From an uncultured Eubacterium sp. (GTDB lineage Bacteria > Bacillota > Clostridia > Peptostreptococcales > Anaerovoracaceae), in NCBI GenBank assembly GCA_937900695.1, contig CALCFD010000028.1, positions 72,489 to 136,488 of the forward strand: 64,000 bases of DNA, read 5' to 3'. Below the pieces are notes generated by a model. It searched no databases. It saw only the letters and a list, made by a program, of their open reading frames with translations, and was not told where the DNA came from. Below are positions 37,201 through 45,083 of this stretch, in pieces (the stretch's first letter is position 1; every line of letters begins with the position of its first letter). The translations under genes and the position numbers were made by a program.

Positions 37201-37699
37201 AAAGACAGAAATTGAAAACTTGCCAAAAGGTATGTCATTTGATGGTCATCAAATTACAGGTGCACCAATAGTAGATGAAAATTCATGGAATCTAGATTAC
37301 TATAATGGACTTCACCAAGAGCTTACACTAAGAATAAAAGCAACAAAAGAAGATGCAGTATTAGTAAAAGAGCTAAAAATATTTATAAGAAGAGATAAAG
37401 ATAAGGATGGAATTGCAGATTATAACGAAGCAGACATTCCTAGCAAAAAGGATGTATTTAATGCAGTATTAAAAAGTAGAGTTCCTATGGAAGTTAATGG
37501 AATAGCACCAACAATCGATGAGTATAAGGCGATGATTAAAAACTTACCAAAATCAGGAGTTACAGTCGAAATTTCTAAAAAACCGGATTTAAGTAAAATA
37601 GGAAAAACAGAAGTAGAGTTAAATTTTAAGGTGGATGGCTTAAGTAAGATTGGTAAACAAATTATAAAGATCAATGTTGTAAAACCAGTTGTGAATTAA
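34289..37699 (+). CDS. Multi-FMN-binding surface protein with tandem Rib/Ig-like repeats
   Basis: This 1136-residue protein begins with a signal-anchor (KKRWIIASVAVCTLATAGIV). Three FMN-binding domains follow, each with the ApbE target motif: AGAT at Thr123, SGAT at Thr251 and SGAT at Thr468. The third domain is larger. A His/Pro/Lys/Asn-rich linker (about 272-304) separates domains two and three, as in wall-spanning spacers. After about 490 come beta-rich segments, a Pro-Glu-Lys linker (about 705-720) and two near-identical 209-residue units (from about 727 and 936). Each has an Ig/cadherin-like part, a Ca-binding-like DKDKDGIADYNE loop and a Rib-like module. No LPxTG is present. ATG 34277 overlaps the GGAGG, so ATG 34289 is chosen. 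It shares an operon with the ferric-reductase-like gene. Likely role: extracellular electron carrier. Confidence 0.9.
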   Translation: MKKRWIIASVAVCTLATAGIVYSVHSNWMQSSNITSNQSGKTQGVVENVKSSQGKYRDGSFEGQAEGYGGLVKVRVTIVNEKISSIEIISHNETPGYYEKAEGIINSIVENNATNVDAIAGATITSDAIKNAVNDALNKALKNPKDDKKLATNLKSKSTNSVNHAAGNILQVGNTNIFAPKGNLKNGKYIGIGRGYGGNIKVEVTVKNNKIVNIRVLNHNEDFIYYEKGVKVIDKIVAKGNTKVDTISGATYSSRGIIEAVNNALKKAVIKPSKHHNKPHNKPHKPNKPIKPNKPNKPNRPSVPSIDDNENFGPELDNLYIKDEMKDGEYIGYGVGYQTSGRIKTTVTIKNGQVYKVLVANKKPEYGDDIDPFRDRAIYITKYLKGKNARKITAVSQLYSDYTGQIYSANNKYETAEKLIGKKYAKQLKNTDWNHVHRRTDAVSKAVREYIGDKYNTTEMFDAVSGATVSAQGIGKSVRDAMKKAVNDAKKDNDIKETIVSSPKDKIFYANKNKPLDLSKLKVTLIKKNGKITEVPVNEFKKYGIEMFEIETGTKISNKMSLDIFKEKPAIKVIVRHTNSITFDNFVIQIGNYSDDYINDMHYSLDGQNWYKVEKLVMDEKNPENISYRNQTIDAPTSYKYKNIKVRVVSKEGNYYQYTSDRVAGSGNEITYISEDNKGNNNVPNRLYIHFTFSGTEDDKIKVPDSSTEKPEKPEKPQPEPSKEIIVDDSVISTNYNNERDIVEGTDIYPISVTLHDKDAKLKTEIENLPKGMSFDGHQITGAPIVDENSWNLDYYNGLHQELTLRIKATKEDAVLVKELKIFIRRDKDKDGIADYNEADIPSKKDVFNAVLKSRVPMEVNGIAPTIDEYKAMIKNLPKSGVTVEISKKPDLSKIGKTEVELNFKVDGLSKIGKQIIKINVVKPVENTEILPEIVVDDSVISTNYNNERDIVEGTDIYPISVTLHDKDAKLKTEIENLPKGMSFDGHQITGAPIVDENSWNLDYYNGLHQELTLRIKATKEDAVLVKELKIFIRRDKDKDGIADYNEADIPSKKDVFNAVLKSRVPMEVNGIAPTIDEYKAMIKNLPKSGVTVEISKKPDLSKIGKTEVELNFKVDGLSKIGKQIIKINVVKPVVN
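36467..37062 (+). repeat. Tandem repeat unit 1 inside the FMN-binding protein gene
   Basis: This 596-base block recurs at 37094-37689, an offset of 627 bases (209 codons). I could see only one substitution between the copies (36508 G versus 37135 A). Confidence 0.95.
37094..37689 (+). repeat. Tandem repeat unit 2 inside the FMN-binding protein gene
   Basis: Second copy of the block at 36467-37062. It encodes the same Ig-like, DKDKDG-loop and Rib-like segment and runs to ten bases before the stop codon. Confidence 0.95.
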
Positions 37700-37720
37700 A
37701 AGAAGGAGATAGGGTATAGG

Positions 37721-38410
37721 ATGAATTTAATAATAGCTTTAATAGTTTCAATATTATTTTATGGAGCGTTTTCAAAGCAGGTAAAAAAGAATCCAGTATT
37801 ATTTTATGTAGGAACATTTTTGTTAGACGCGATAGTAATATCATATTATATGTTAGGTTTTAATAAATTTGTACCTATATGGGTAACTACAAACATAATG
37901 GATTTGTTTCAAAGAGGAGCTTTTTCAACAGCAACATTTATTATTGTTATGTTTTTAGGTGCGATAATTAAACATAATGATTTTACATTACGCTTTATGA
38001 AAATAAGAGGAGAACTCTCCATAATAGGATGTTTATTAGCTTTTCAGCATAATATAATATTTGGTATAGTTTATTTACCTGCTTTAATATTTCATCCAGA
38101 AAGCTTAAAAGGACCGTATTTAATAGCTGTGATTATAACTATTGTATTATTAGTTATAATGATACCTTTATTTATAACTTCTTTTAGATGTGTTCGAAAC
38201 AAAATAAGACCTAAAGCATGGAAGAAATTACAGCGACTTGCTTATCCGTTTTATTATTTAATATATCTTCATGTAATGGTATTATTTTTAATGGATTGGG
38301 AAAAGCATATTTTAGATATAGCAATATATACATTAATTTATTTGATTTATACAATAGCTAGATTAAGAAAATTTGTGTATAAAAGAAAATCTAAAGAGTT
38401 AAAAGGGTAA
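37721..38410 (+). CDS. Ferric-reductase-like transmembrane protein
   Basis: This 229-residue membrane protein has about six helices. It resembles the ferric reductase/MsrQ (YedZ) membrane family: RGELSIIGCLLAFQHN with a histidine in one helix, and KAWKKLQRLAYPFYYLIYLHVMVLF with a second histidine in a later one. Such histidines bind b-type haem. It starts 21 bases after the FMN-binding protein gene and ends at a terminator, so the two form an operon. Inferred role: carry electrons from a cytosolic or membrane donor through haem to the flavins outside. No flavin reductase domain is fused, so the donor must be another protein. Confidence 0.8.
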   Translation: MNLIIALIVSILFYGAFSKQVKKNPVLFYVGTFLLDAIVISYYMLGFNKFVPIWVTTNIMDLFQRGAFSTATFIIVMFLGAIIKHNDFTLRFMKIRGELSIIGCLLAFQHNIIFGIVYLPALIFHPESLKGPYLIAVIITIVLLVIMIPLFITSFRCVRNKIRPKAWKKLQRLAYPFYYLIYLHVMVLFLMDWEKHILDIAIYTLIYLIYTIARLRKFVYKRKSKELKG

Positions 38411-38424
38411 ATCTAATAGAATCT

Positions 38425-38459
38425 AAAAAAATAGGTGGTAAAATACCACCTATTTTTTT
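38425..38459. terminator. Bidirectional terminator between the FMN operon and transporter copy 2
   Basis: AAAAAATAGGTGGTA (to 38440) pairs with TACCACCTATTTTTT (from 38444), with A and T runs on both sides. Confidence 0.9.
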
Positions 38460-39744
38460 AGAATATACCATATCTTATTACTAAGTAGATAGTTGAAATA
38501 ACTGTAGACATAATCATAGTTGGAAAACCTATTTTTAGAAATTTACTAAAAGTAATAGGATAACCATGCTTTGAACTAATATTTGATAAAACGATATTAG
38601 CTGAAGCTCCAATAAGAGTACCATTACCACCAAGACAAGCACCAAGTGAAATAGCCCACCATAAAGGAAATATATCTATGCCACTTTTGCCCATAGCAAT
38701 AATTAGTGGAATTAAGGCTGCAACAAAAGGAATATTATTTAGTACTGTTGATAATAGTGCGGAAGCCCAAAGTAATACAAGCATTGTTATTATTGGCTTA
38801 TCGGCAGTTAAATTAATTATTACATTTGCAAGCTTATCGATTACACCGGTTTCTACAAGACCACCAACTACAATAAATAAAGCGGTGAAAAATACTATAG
38901 TTGTCCATTCTATATCACTAATAATATCTTCTACATTTTGCTTGCCAATAATTAGCATTATAGCAGCAGCTGTAATAGCAATTACACTTGATTCGATACC
39001 AAGTGAAGAGTGAAAAATGAATCCTAGTACTACTAAGAATATCATTAATATACTCTTTTTTAATAAGGCACTATCTTCAATTGCCTTATTTTCATCAAGT
39101 AACATGACCTTATTTATAGCTGATTGATCAACTTGCATGTTCTTTCCATATAATAGTTTCATCATCATGATAAATACTATCATGATGATGATAATAACTG
39201 GAGTTGCATTTAGTATAAAATCTAAAAATGTTAACCCTGCAGCACTACCAATCATAATGTTTGGGGGATCGCCTATTAAAGTTGCTGTCCCACCTATATT
39301 AGATGCCATAATTTGTGTAAGTAAAAATGGTACAGGATTAAGACCTAAAATTTTAGATATAGAAATGCTCATAGGACCAACTAATAATACAGTTGTAACA
39401 TTATCTAAAAAACCAGATAAAACAGCAGTTACTAAAATAAACATGACCATAATTTTCCATGGATCACCTTTAGCAAATTTAGCAGCTTTTATAGAAATAT
39501 ATTCAAAAAGTCCAGATTTTTTTATTACAGCTACAAAGAGCATCATTCCAACTAATACACCTATTGTGTTATAGTCGATATAGCTTGCGGCACTTTTTAC
39601 ATTTAATACGTGTGTTAACAAAAGCACAGCAGCACCAGCTACAGCGGCAGCAGCTTCGTGTAATTTTTCAAACACGATTAGCAATATAACAGCGACAAAA
39701 ACTATTATTGCAATTGTTTGTTCCAAGGTAAACACCCCTTTCAT
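38458..39744 (-). CDS. ArsB/NhaD-type (ion transporter superfamily) permease, copy 2
   Basis: This 428-residue paralogue of the permease at 29166-30434 shares the same motifs (GGTATLIGDPPNIMIGSAAG, GACLGGNGTLIGASANIV) and is collinear over its whole length. Six or so extra N-terminal residues precede the shared start (MKGVFTLEQTIAI versus MNQTISI). AAAGGGGTG lies upstream of the ATG. The internal start at TTG 39726 would match copy 1 more closely. It is a single gene without the unknown partner protein of copy 1. The substrate is not assignable. Confidence 0.87.
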   Translation of the reverse strand: MKGVFTLEQTIAIIVFVAVILLIVFEKLHEAAAAVAGAAVLLLTHVLNVKSAASYIDYNTIGVLVGMMLFVAVIKKSGLFEYISIKAAKFAKGDPWKIMVMFILVTAVLSGFLDNVTTVLLVGPMSISISKILGLNPVPFLLTQIMASNIGGTATLIGDPPNIMIGSAAGLTFLDFILNATPVIIIIMIVFIMMMKLLYGKNMQVDQSAINKVMLLDENKAIEDSALLKKSILMIFLVVLGFIFHSSLGIESSVIAITAAAIMLIIGKQNVEDIISDIEWTTIVFFTALFIVVGGLVETGVIDKLANVIINLTADKPIITMLVLLWASALLSTVLNNIPFVAALIPLIIAMGKSGIDIFPLWWAISLGACLGGNGTLIGASANIVLSNISSKHGYPITFSKFLKIGFPTMIMSTVISTIYLVIRYGIF

Positions 39745-39968
39745 TTATAATGTAGTAAAATTTTTGACTAATTGATTGTAAACCTTTGCTTTAAAAAAAC
39801 AAGTGATTTTTACAAAAATTAACAAAAATTAACATAATTTTAACAAAACCCTTAATTTCTTCATACAATCTTAACAAATGAATGTCGCTCAAAGTAGCAA
39901 TTTATGTTAGAATAATCTAAGTGAAGAATAGTTTCTACATATTATATAGTGATGAAAGAAGGACAAAT
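39745..39968. other. Intergenic region between transporter copy 2 and tsaB
   Basis: AT-rich divergent spacer. A TAGAAT at 39908-39913 is a possible -10 for tsaB but no convincing -35 partner is seen. Repeated TTAACA-like words (TTAACAAAACC, CTTAACAAATG) occur at 39820-39880. No ORF is supported. Confidence 0.4.
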
Positions 39969-40685
39969 ATGTATATTTTAGCAATAGAAACAACAGGCCC
40001 ACATTGTAGTGCGGCTTTAATTGATAATGAGGGTAAAATATTCTCAATTAGGTCAGAAGACAGATTAAATCATCTTAAAGTTTTAACTCCGATGATTGAT
40101 GATTTAATAAAAACACATGAAATCGATATGAATCAGATAAAGGCAGTTAGTGCTTCGCAGGGGCCTGGATCATTTACTGGTATAAGAATAGGTGTTTCAA
40201 CAGCAAGAGCCATAAGCCAAGTTAGAAACATTCCTTGTATTAGCGTACCTACACTTTATGCATTTTCACAAGGTCAGAAGGCTGATGAAAGTACGTTAGT
40301 TTGTGCTGTTTTAGATGCAAGAAGAAAGCAGGTTTATGCTGATGGATGTATGGGTAAAGAAGAAGTTATTAAAGGTGCACCGTATACTTTAGAGGAGTTT
40401 TTAGAAGAGGTTTTAAAAGTTAGCAAGGAAAAACATCCGACAAAGATATTGTTTGTTGGAGATGGCATTAAACCTTGTGGGGAAGAGATATTGGTATTTG
40501 CTAAAGAACATAACTTAGATGCAGAGGTTAAAGAAGTTTACCAATATGCAGAGTCTGTAGCAGAGATTGCCCTAGAAAAATATAAAAATGGCCAGATTAT
40601 TAAATATAACGAATTTGAGCCAAACTATATGAGGAAGGCTGAGGCTCAGCGAAAGCTTGAAGAGCGTTTAGCGATGAATAAATGA
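39969..40685 (+). CDS. tsaB: tRNA threonylcarbamoyladenosine biosynthesis protein TsaB
   Basis: This 238-residue ASKHA-fold protein dimerises with TsaD for t6A synthesis. Motifs: ILAIETTGPHCSAAL at the start and SASQGPGSFTGIRIGVSTARAI. The frame extends upstream to 39921, but ATG 39969 has GAAAGAAGGA just before it and matches the family. Its last bases overlap rimI by four (ATGA), which indicates coupling. Confidence 0.95.
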   Translation: MYILAIETTGPHCSAALIDNEGKIFSIRSEDRLNHLKVLTPMIDDLIKTHEIDMNQIKAVSASQGPGSFTGIRIGVSTARAISQVRNIPCISVPTLYAFSQGQKADESTLVCAVLDARRKQVYADGCMGKEEVIKGAPYTLEEFLEEVLKVSKEKHPTKILFVGDGIKPCGEEILVFAKEHNLDAEVKEVYQYAESVAEIALEKYKNGQIIKYNEFEPNYMRKAEAQRKLEERLAMNK

Positions 40686-41128
40686 GTAAATTAATAGTAA
40701 GACAGGCTGATGCAAGAGATATAGATGCGATAGCAAGATTAGAAGAAATTTGCTTTAAAGATCCATGGAGTAGGGAGGCTGTACGAGAAGAAATAGAAGA
40801 CAACAACCTAGCTATGTATATGGTGGCAGAACTTGAAAAGCAAGTAATTGGATATGTGGGTATTTGGTATATTGGTGATGAAGGGCATATTACTAATGTT
40901 GCAGTAGACCCCAATTATAGAAAACTGCATGTAGGTTCAGCAATAATTAATTGTTTGATAGAATTTTCAAAGAATAATGATATAAAAGCATTTACATTGG
41001 AAGTGAGAGTATCAAATATTGCTGCAAAAAATTTATACAAAAAAATTGGATTTGAGGAAGCGGGTATTCGCCCTCATTATTATAAAGACAATGAAGACGC
41101 TATAATTATGTGGCGCATGGAGGATTAA
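40682..41128 (+). CDS. rimI: Ribosomal protein alanine N-acetyltransferase family protein
   Basis: This 148-residue GNAT protein has the acetyl-CoA motif VDPNYRKLHVGSAIINCLI and the RimI-like C-terminus EVRVSNIAAKNLYKKIGFEEAGIRPHYY. RimI acetylates the N-terminus of ribosomal protein S18, and in Firmicutes the gene is regularly placed between tsaB and tsaD. The usual RGxGxA/G signature is altered to RKLHVGSA, as some members show. It overlaps tsaB by four bases. Confidence 0.9.
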   Translation: MSKLIVRQADARDIDAIARLEEICFKDPWSREAVREEIEDNNLAMYMVAELEKQVIGYVGIWYIGDEGHITNVAVDPNYRKLHVGSAIINCLIEFSKNNDIKAFTLEVRVSNIAAKNLYKKIGFEEAGIRPHYYKDNEDAIIMWRMED

Positions 41129-41133
41129 ACAAT

Positions 41134-42150
41134 ATGAAGGATGGCAAAACATTGTGTTTGGCAATAGAATCAAGTTGCGATGAAACTTCAGTAGCACTGG
41201 TTTTAAATGGAAGAGAAGTTTTATCAAATATTATTGCTTCACAGATTGATATACATAAAGCTTATGGTGGTGTGGTGCCTGAAATTGCTTCAAGACATCA
41301 TCTTGATAATATAAATAATGTAGTTACAGAAGCTCTTACGGAGGCTAAATGTACTTTAGATGAGGTTGATTTCATCGGGGTAACATATGGTCCAGGACTT
41401 GTGGGAGCACTTTTAATTGGACTAGCTACTGCAAAGGCTTTTGCGATGGCATTAGGTAAGCCGATTGTAGGTGTTCATCATATTCAGGGTCATATTAGCG
41501 CAAACTATATTGAGCATAAAGACTTAAAACCGCCATTTATGGCTTTAGTTATTTCAGGTGGTCACACTAATATCGTCGAAGTTGATGATTATAATTCTTG
41601 TAGAGTTTTAGGTGGTACTAGGGATGATGCGGCTGGTGAAGCATACGATAAAGTAGCGAGAGTTTTAGGTTTAGGGTATCCTGGCGGACCACTTATTGAT
41701 AAGATTGCTAAAGAAGGAAATCCAGAAGCTGTACAGTTTAAGAGAGTGTTCTTAGAAAAGGATAGTCTTGATTTTAGCTTTAGTGGCATTAAGACGGGTG
41801 TATTAAACTATATTAATAATGAAAAACAAGCAGGAAGGGAAATTTGTGTGCCAGATGTGGCAGCTAGTTTTCAGCAAGCAGTTCTTGATGTAATTGTTGC
41901 TAAGGCAGTTTCAGCTGCTGAGGATATGGGCAAGGATAAGCTTGTCTTAGCCGGTGGAGTTGCTGCCAATAGCAAACTGCGTCAGATGTTAGATGAACAA
42001 TGTAAAAAGAAAGGAATTGAGCTATATTATCCATCTCCAATTTTGTGTACCGATAATGCTGCTATGATTGGATGTGCAGCGTATTATAAATACTTAAATG
42101 GTGGAATGGATGATTTGAATTTAGATGCTCAAGCAAATTTACCATTATGA
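41134..42150 (+). CDS. tsaD: tRNA N6-adenosine threonylcarbamoyltransferase
   Basis: This 338-residue enzyme transfers the threonylcarbamoyl group to A37 of tRNA. Motifs: AIESSCDETSVAL, the metal site ASRHH and HHIQGHI, VISGGHTNIV, GEAYDKVARVLGLGYPGGP, GGVAANSKLR and CTDNAAMIG. The ATG at 41134 is placed by GGAGG at 41119-41123; an upstream in-frame start at 41110 lies inside rimI. The stop overlaps the next start (ATGA). Confidence 0.97.
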   Translation: MKDGKTLCLAIESSCDETSVALVLNGREVLSNIIASQIDIHKAYGGVVPEIASRHHLDNINNVVTEALTEAKCTLDEVDFIGVTYGPGLVGALLIGLATAKAFAMALGKPIVGVHHIQGHISANYIEHKDLKPPFMALVISGGHTNIVEVDDYNSCRVLGGTRDDAAGEAYDKVARVLGLGYPGGPLIDKIAKEGNPEAVQFKRVFLEKDSLDFSFSGIKTGVLNYINNEKQAGREICVPDVAASFQQAVLDVIVAKAVSAAEDMGKDKLVLAGGVAANSKLRQMLDEQCKKKGIELYYPSPILCTDNAAMIGCAAYYKYLNGGMDDLNLDAQANLPL

Positions 42151-44108
42151 TTATATTAAGTGCAAAGGATATATGTAAAAGCTATGGTGTAGATGTAATA
42201 CTCGAAAATGTGTCCTTTCATGTGAATTCAGGAGATAGAATAGGGATTGTCGGACCAAATGGGGCTGGAAAATCAACACTTTTAAAGATACTGACAGGTG
42301 AGATGAGTCATGATAGTGGAGACTTTTTTATTTCCCAAGATACATCTATAGGATATTTAAGACAGGTTGATAATTTTCATTCGGATAAAACTGTTTTAGA
42401 AGAAGTAAATAGTATCTTCAAATTTTTAGAGGATATGGAAATTAAAATGCTTGAAATATCTGAGGAAATCTCAAATACTGATCATGAAAGTGAAAAAATG
42501 CAAGAACTCTTATCTACATATGATAGGCTTCAAGAAGAATATAGAACTAAAGGTGGCTATAGCTATAAAAGTGAAATCAAGGGTATTTTAAATAGTATGG
42601 CCTTTACAGAAGAATATTATAATAAAAAAATAGATATGTTAAGTGGTGGTGAAAGGACTAGGCTTTCGTTGGCCTGTCTACTTTTAAAAAAGCCAAATCT
42701 ATTATTTTTAGATGAACCTACCAACCATCTTGATATAGGGACTTTAAAATGGCTAGAGCAATATTTGAAATCGTACAGTGGAACTCTTATGATAGTATCT
42801 CATGATAGATATTTCTTAGATCAAACAGTTAATCGAATTTTCGAAGTTGTTCATCATAGACTTGATGTATATGAGGGAAATTACAGTCAGTATGCTGAAA
42901 AGAAGAGGTTTAAAAGAGAAGATGAGCTAAGAAAGTATAATGCTCAGCAAAAGGAAATTGCTCGCCAAGAGGAAATGATAAGGCGATTTAAGCAAAGAGG
43001 TACTGAAAAACTTGCTAAAAGAGCTCAGTCAAGAGAAAAACAGCTTAAAAAGATGGATATATTAGAGCATCCAGAAGCTGAAAAGGGCAGGATGAAAATT
43101 CATTTTAAAGAAAATTTTAAGAGTGGTAAAGATGTAATCTATGCCGAAAATCTAGGTAAAAGCTTTGGATATGGTACAAATAAGACCGAACTTTTCACAG
43201 GAGTTGATATGGATATTAAAAGAGGTGAAAAGATTTGTATACTTGGACCAAATGGTGTAGGCAAGACTACTCTTTTAAAAATTCTTATGAAGGAGTTAGA
43301 ACCAAATGAAGGATACCTTAAACTTGGTACTAACGTTGAAATTGCATATTATGATCAGACACAGAGCATGTTAAATGATGATCTTACTGTTATGGAAGAG
43401 GTACATCAGTCATATCGTCTTTATACAGAATCTGAAATTAGAGGTGTACTTGGCAGATTTATGTTTAAAGATGAAATGGTTTTTTTACCAGTTAGAGCTT
43501 TAAGCGGTGGTGAAAAAGCTAGATTAGCTCTTCTTAAACTTATGATGTCAGGAGCTAACGTACTTGTTCTTGATGAACCTACAAACCATCTGGATATTGA
43601 ATCTAAGGAAGTTTTTGAAGATGCTTTAATGGAATTTCCTGGAACAGCAGTTATAGTCAGTCATGATAGATATTTTTTATCAAAGGTACCAGACAGAATC
43701 ATGGAACTTACTCAAAAAGGTATAAATGTTTACTTAGGTAAGTATGATTACTATCAGGAAAAGAGAGCAGAAATAGCTTCTGGTAAAAAGTATCTTGAGG
43801 AAATGGGTGCAAGTGCTAAAATAAGAGACGAAGAAAAAAAAGAAAAGCCAGCTCTTTCTTCAAGTGAAGAGAGAAGAATAAAAAAGGAAGCTGAAACTAA
43901 GAGAAGAAGACTTGAACGAGAAAAGAAGGCTTTGGAGGCTGAGATAGAAGAGATGGAATTAAAATCAGCTGAGATAGAGGAAGAAATGTGTTCTGAAGAA
44001 GTAGTTTTTGATCATCAAAAGCTAGCTAAATTAAGTGAAGAATTGACAACCATTAAGGATGTACTACAAAAAAAATATGAAAAGTGGTTGCAATACGATG
44101 AAGTGTAA
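42147..44108 (+). CDS. ABC-F family ATPase
   Basis: This 653-residue soluble protein has two ABC domains without membrane helices: Walker A GPNGAGKST and GPNGVGKTT, signatures LSGGERTRLSLA and LSGGEKARLALL, and twin LDEPTNHLDI boxes. A charged linker (about 240-310) and a C-terminal coiled coil (about 555-650) give the YdiF/Uup-type layout. ABC-F proteins act on the ribosome; some protect against antibiotics, others assist translation. The position after tsaD with a four-base overlap suggests a housekeeping translation factor rather than a resistance gene. Confidence 0.92.
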   Translation: MIILSAKDICKSYGVDVILENVSFHVNSGDRIGIVGPNGAGKSTLLKILTGEMSHDSGDFFISQDTSIGYLRQVDNFHSDKTVLEEVNSIFKFLEDMEIKMLEISEEISNTDHESEKMQELLSTYDRLQEEYRTKGGYSYKSEIKGILNSMAFTEEYYNKKIDMLSGGERTRLSLACLLLKKPNLLFLDEPTNHLDIGTLKWLEQYLKSYSGTLMIVSHDRYFLDQTVNRIFEVVHHRLDVYEGNYSQYAEKKRFKREDELRKYNAQQKEIARQEEMIRRFKQRGTEKLAKRAQSREKQLKKMDILEHPEAEKGRMKIHFKENFKSGKDVIYAENLGKSFGYGTNKTELFTGVDMDIKRGEKICILGPNGVGKTTLLKILMKELEPNEGYLKLGTNVEIAYYDQTQSMLNDDLTVMEEVHQSYRLYTESEIRGVLGRFMFKDEMVFLPVRALSGGEKARLALLKLMMSGANVLVLDEPTNHLDIESKEVFEDALMEFPGTAVIVSHDRYFLSKVPDRIMELTQKGINVYLGKYDYYQEKRAEIASGKKYLEEMGASAKIRDEEKKEKPALSSSEERRIKKEAETKRRRLEREKKALEAEIEEMELKSAEIEEEMCSEEVVFDHQKLAKLSEELTTIKDVLQKKYEKWLQYDEV

Positions 44109-44145
44109 ATTATAATTTTTATGAATACATAAGGAGGTAATTGAA

Positions 44146-44373
44146 ATGTTTTTTGATAAGATTAAAGAAATTATTGTTGAACAGTTAAATGTAGATGAAA
44201 GTACAGTAACTATGGAAACAAATCTAATGAAGGATTTAGAGGCAGACTCATTAGATGCTGTTGAAATCATCATGGCTATTGAAGATGAATACGACATGGA
44301 AATTCCTGATGAAGAAGCAGAAAAGTTCCAGACTGTAGCTGATCTTGTAAATTACGTTGAGGAGAATAAATAA
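44146..44373 (+). CDS. acpP: Acyl carrier protein
   Basis: This 75-residue acidic protein carries acyl chains on a phosphopantetheine bound to Ser35 in the ADSLDAVEI motif. AAGGAGGTAATTG precedes the ATG. It stands between ABC-F and rex, not with fab genes, so it may be an extra copy or the main ACP. Sequence alone cannot decide. Confidence 0.93.
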   Translation: MFFDKIKEIIVEQLNVDESTVTMETNLMKDLEADSLDAVEIIMAIEDEYDMEIPDEEAEKFQTVADLVNYVEENK

Positions 44374-44377
44374 GACG

Positions 44378-45022
44378 ATGGCAAATACTAAAGAACCAAC
44401 AAGGATTTCAAATGCAGTTATAAAAAGATTGCCTAGATACAGAAGATATTTAAAAGAACTGCAGAAAAAGGGCATAGAAAAAATTTCATCCAATGAGCTT
44501 AGTAGGCTCATCGGTTATACTGCCTCTCAAATCAGACAAGATTTAAATAACTTTGGAGGTTTTGGTCAGCAGGGCTATGGATATAATGTAAACGATTTAT
44601 ATAGTGAAATTAGTAGTATCTTAGGACTTGATAGAAATTATAAAATGGTAATTGTTGGTGCTGGTAACCTTGGACAGGCTATTGCAAACTACACTTATTA
44701 CTATAAAGCAGGGTTTTTAGTAGATGGCATATTTGAAGTAAATCCAAGATTGATAGGTCTTAAAATCAACGACATCAACGTAATGGACTATGAAGATATG
44801 GTTGATTATGTTGAAAAGAATAATATAGATATAGGCATTATTTGTACATCTAAAGAAAATGCTCAAGAAGTTGCAGATAAGCTTTGTTTTGCTGGAGTTA
44901 AGGGCATTTGGAACTTTGCACCTGTAGATATTGAGGTGCCATTACATGTTTCAATTGAAAATGTTCACTTAAGTGACAGTTTACATTCATTAGCTTATCA
45001 TATGTCGAAGACAACAGGATAA
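44378..45022 (+). CDS. rex: Redox-sensing transcriptional repressor Rex
   Basis: This 214-residue repressor senses the NADH/NAD+ ratio. It has the N-terminal winged helix (ISNAVIKRLPRYRRYL, SSNELSRLIGYTASQIRQDL, FGGFGQQGYGY) and a Rossmann domain (VIVGAGNLGQAIANY). In anaerobes Rex controls fermentation and hydrogenase genes. The frame opens at 44357 within acpP, but ATG 44378 with GAGGAG upstream gives the normal length. It starts four bases after acpP. Confidence 0.96.
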   Translation: MANTKEPTRISNAVIKRLPRYRRYLKELQKKGIEKISSNELSRLIGYTASQIRQDLNNFGGFGQQGYGYNVNDLYSEISSILGLDRNYKMVIVGAGNLGQAIANYTYYYKAGFLVDGIFEVNPRLIGLKINDINVMDYEDMVDYVEKNNIDIGIICTSKENAQEVADKLCFAGVKGIWNFAPVDIEVPLHVSIENVHLSDSLHSLAYHMSKTTG

Positions 45023-45034
45023 AATGAATAAAAA

Positions 45035-45065
45035 AATAACCGTTTCTATAAAAGAAACGGTTATT
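45035..45065. terminator. Bidirectional terminator between rex and ferredoxin
   Basis: AATAACCGTTTCT (45035-45047) pairs perfectly with AGAAACGGTTATT (45053-45065). It serves both convergent genes. Confidence 0.85.
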
Positions 45066-45083
45066 AATTATACCGAATATAAA

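Noticed and set aside
36793..37674. Two identical minus-strand frames inside the FMN-protein repeats
   Set aside because: They are antisense shadows of the duplicated coding unit, identical because the repeat is identical.
36467..37689. Could the repeats be a CRISPR array?
   Set aside because: The units are about 600 bp, directly adjoining and coding. No short regularly spaced repeats exist anywhere in the window.
38678..39574. Plus-strand frames of 111 and 145 codons opposite transporter copy 2
   Set aside because: Antisense shadows of a conserved membrane protein gene; no ribosome binding sites.
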